A DNA stretch of 5,812 bases from Candidatus Omnitrophota bacterium. GTDB lineage: Bacteria; Omnitrophota; Gorgyraeia; 2-01-FULL-45-10. Made by a program: the position numbers and the translations under genes. Of this stretch, positions 4,246-5,812 are shown one piece after another; within the stretch, counting starts at the first letter, position 1, and every line of letters starts with the position of its first letter. The DNA is taken from assembly GCA_030695725.1 (NCBI GenBank), contig JAUYPN010000049.1:1-5812 (forward strand). The letters run 5' to 3'. A model generated the notes under the pieces. The model did no database searches, was not told the origin of the DNA, and was given only the letters and a program-made list of their open reading frames with translations.

Positions 4246-5591
4246 TGCTTGAAGCTTTTGTCAATACGTTCAAAATACCCGATCTTAGAAAGAAGATAAT
4301 ATTAACGCTCGCCCTTATAGCCGTTTACAGGGTGGGCACCTATATCCCTACTCCGGGAGTTGACGGCGCAAAGCTCGCTGTCTTTTTTAATAATTTGGCC
4401 CGCTCTCAGGGCGGGGCGCTCTTTGGCATAATGAATATGTTTTCGGGCGGCGCAATATCGAGATTAACAATATTCGCGCTCGGGATAATGCCCTACATAT
4501 CGGCCTCCATCATATTGCAGCTGTTGACCGCGGTAATACCCGCTCTCGAAAAACTCGCCAAGGAAGGCGAGGCGGGCCAGAAAAGAATTGTGCAGTATAC
4601 CAGATACGGCACGGTGCTCCTGGCGGTCGTGCAGTCCTTCTTTATAGCTGTATGGCTTGAGAATCCCGCGAGATTCCAGGGATTGCAGATAGTGCAGTTT
4701 CCGGGATGGGGTTTCAGGATTCTGACCGTGATAACGCTTACGAGCGGCACGGCGTTCATCATGTGGCTGGGAGAGCAGATACAGGAGTACGGTATCGGCA
4801 ATGGTATGTCGCTTATAATAACGGCGGGTATCATATCGCGCATACCTACGGCCATGTACCAGGTGTATTCTTTATTTTCGCCGTTCGCTCCCGAGAAGGC
4901 TCAGCTGGAGCCTTTTACGCTCATTCTCATGGTAGTCATGCTGGTGGCCGTGATCGTGGCCGTTATCCTTGTTACGCAGGGCCAGCGCAAGATACCCATA
5001 CAGTACGCCAAGCGCGTGGTCGGCAGAAAAGTTTACGGAGGCCAGTCGACTTTCATCCCGTTAAGGGTAAACCAGGGCGGTGTTATACCTATCATATTCG
5101 CCCAGAGCATAATATTATTTCCGGCGACTATAGCCGGCTTTATCCCAAATAAGACGTTCCAGGATCTCGCGATGTCGCTCACTAAGGGTGAGTGGGTTTA
5201 TAATATCTCATACGCCGTTCTTATAATATTCTTTTCATACTTTTACGCGGCCATATCATTCAATCCTGTAGACGTGGCGGATAATATGAAGAAGTACGGC
5301 GGGTTCGTGCCGGGCGTAAGGCCGGGAAAACAGACCGCCGAGTATCTGGATTTTATAATGACGCGCATAACTCTGCCTGGGTCGATCTTTCTCGCTCTCA
5401 TAGCGGTCTTCCCGAGCATCATATCGGGATCGTTAAAGATACCGTATCTTGTGGCGAGCTTCTTCGGAGGCACAGGATTGCTGATCATCGTCGGAGTAAT
5501 GCTCGACACTATGAAACAGATAGAGTCGCATCTATTGATGAGGCATTACGAAGGTTTCATGAAAAAGGGCCGGATAAGGTCCAGAAGGTAA
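4245..5591 (+). CDS. secY: Preprotein translocase channel subunit SecY
   Basis: SecY (448 residues, close to E. coli's 443) is the inner-membrane channel of the SecYEG complex, passing unfolded proteins outward and inserting membrane proteins. Ten hydrophobic segments can be placed at roughly 17-37, 75-97, 118-138, 155-175, 183-203, 222-244, 275-298, 318-340, 372-393 and 398-420. Conserved marks include YRVGTYIPTPGVD (28-40), the plug region with MNMFSGGAISRLTIFALGIMPYI (63-85), GEQIQEYGIGNGMSLII (176-192), the cytosolic QGQRKIPIQYAKR loop (245-257), LRVNQGGVIPIIFA (273-286), FNPVDVADNMKKYGGFVPGVRPG (339-361) and the basic C-terminus. The ATG shares one base with the rplO stop, with GAGGT about 9 bases upstream. 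rpmJ, which often follows secY, is absent from this position. Confidence 0.99.
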   Translation: MLEAFVNTFKIPDLRKKIILTLALIAVYRVGTYIPTPGVDGAKLAVFFNNLARSQGGALFGIMNMFSGGAISRLTIFALGIMPYISASIILQLLTAVIPALEKLAKEGEAGQKRIVQYTRYGTVLLAVVQSFFIAVWLENPARFQGLQIVQFPGWGFRILTVITLTSGTAFIMWLGEQIQEYGIGNGMSLIITAGIISRIPTAMYQVYSLFSPFAPEKAQLEPFTLILMVVMLVAVIVAVILVTQGQRKIPIQYAKRVVGRKVYGGQSTFIPLRVNQGGVIPIIFAQSIILFPATIAGFIPNKTFQDLAMSLTKGEWVYNISYAVLIIFFSYFYAAISFNPVDVADNMKKYGGFVPGVRPGKQTAEYLDFIMTRITLPGSIFLALIAVFPSIISGSLKIPYLVASFFGGTGLLIIVGVMLDTMKQIESHLLMRHYEGFMKKGRIRSRR

Positions 5592-5596
5592 TCATC

Positions 5597-5812
5597 TTGA
5601 ATATAGTATTGTTGGGCCCTCCGGGGGCCGGAAAAGGGACTCAGGGAGTCGTTCTTTCTAAAAGTTATCAGATCCCGCATATATCTACAGGTGATATATT
5701 GAGGGAAGCCGTAAAGAACGGAACGCCTATGGGTAAAAAGGCCAAAATGTTCATGGATTCCGGCGAGCTGGTACCGGACGACGTGGTAGTCGGGATAGTT
5801 GTCGACAGGCTT
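5597..5812 (+). CDS. adk: Adenylate kinase, 5' part only
   Basis: The first 72 residues are present; the gene runs off the window. Adenylate kinase interconverts ATP + AMP and 2 ADP in the cytoplasm. Visible are the P-loop GPPGAGKGTQ (residues 7-16), which binds ATP phosphates, and the AMP-binding start HISTGDILREAV (28-39), then GELVPDDVVVGIV (56-68). The start is TTG at 5597: it gives the family's MNIVLLGPPGAGKGTQ beginning and has AAGG (5585-5588) 8 bases upstream inside the end of secY. It lies 5 bases after the secY stop. The secY-adk order is common in bacteria, often continuing to map and infA. The lid domain and C-terminus cannot be judged. Confidence 0.97.
   Translation, partial: MNIVLLGPPGAGKGTQGVVLSKSYQIPHISTGDILREAVKNGTPMGKKAKMFMDSGELVPDDVVVGIVVDRL

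Noticed and set aside
4706..5152. Open frame of 148 codons on the + strand inside secY in another frame
   Set aside because: SecY is intact across this region with all expected motifs. The overlapping frame has no recognisable content.

Overview
This window is a stretch of a bacterial chromosome carrying the spc part of the S10-spc ribosomal protein superoperon. All genes are on the + strand. In order they are: the 3' end of rpsQ (S17), rplN (L14), rplX (L24), rplE (L5), a zinc-type rpsN/rpsZ (S14), rpsH (S8), rplF (L6), rplR (L18), rpsE (S5), rplO (L15), secY, and the 5' end of adk. No gene is supported on the - strand.

The genes form one tightly packed transcription unit. Most junctions are 2 to 13 bases apart or overlap (rpsE/rplO by 4 bases, rplO/secY by 1 base). 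Only three junctions exceed 40 bases: rpsQ/rplN (44), rpsH upstream (97) and rpsE upstream (91). Each of these three holds inverted repeats. Two of them (150-192 and 3101-3169) share one architecture: an outer stem around an inner GCTC(A/G)GGG / CC(C/T)(C/T)GAGC hairpin. They look like two copies of a small palindromic repeat family lodged in the operon. The first copy supplies the last codons and the stop codon of rpsQ. The second fills most of the rplR-rpsE gap. The third gap holds a different, perfect AT-rich hairpin.

The encoded products work together. Ten of them are ribosomal proteins of both subunits. SecY is the membrane channel of the Sec translocon, onto which ribosomes dock during membrane protein insertion. 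Adk is adenylate kinase, which balances the adenylate pool. This linkage of ribosome synthesis, protein export and Adk is common in bacteria.

Organism: certainly a bacterium. Its features are a C4-zinc S14, a C4-zinc L24, no rpmD (L30) between rpsE and rplO, adk directly after secY with no rpmJ between, heavy use of ATA (Ile) and AGG/AGA (Arg) codons, and three TTG starts. This suits an uncultured lineage of the Omnitrophota/PVC sort, but that placement is an impression from gene order and codon style, not a demonstrated assignment. The protein genes are otherwise ordinary housekeeping genes. The parts worth a second look are the structured repeats and the unusual N-terminal tail of S5. I see no evidence of a new defence, mobile or biosynthetic system here.
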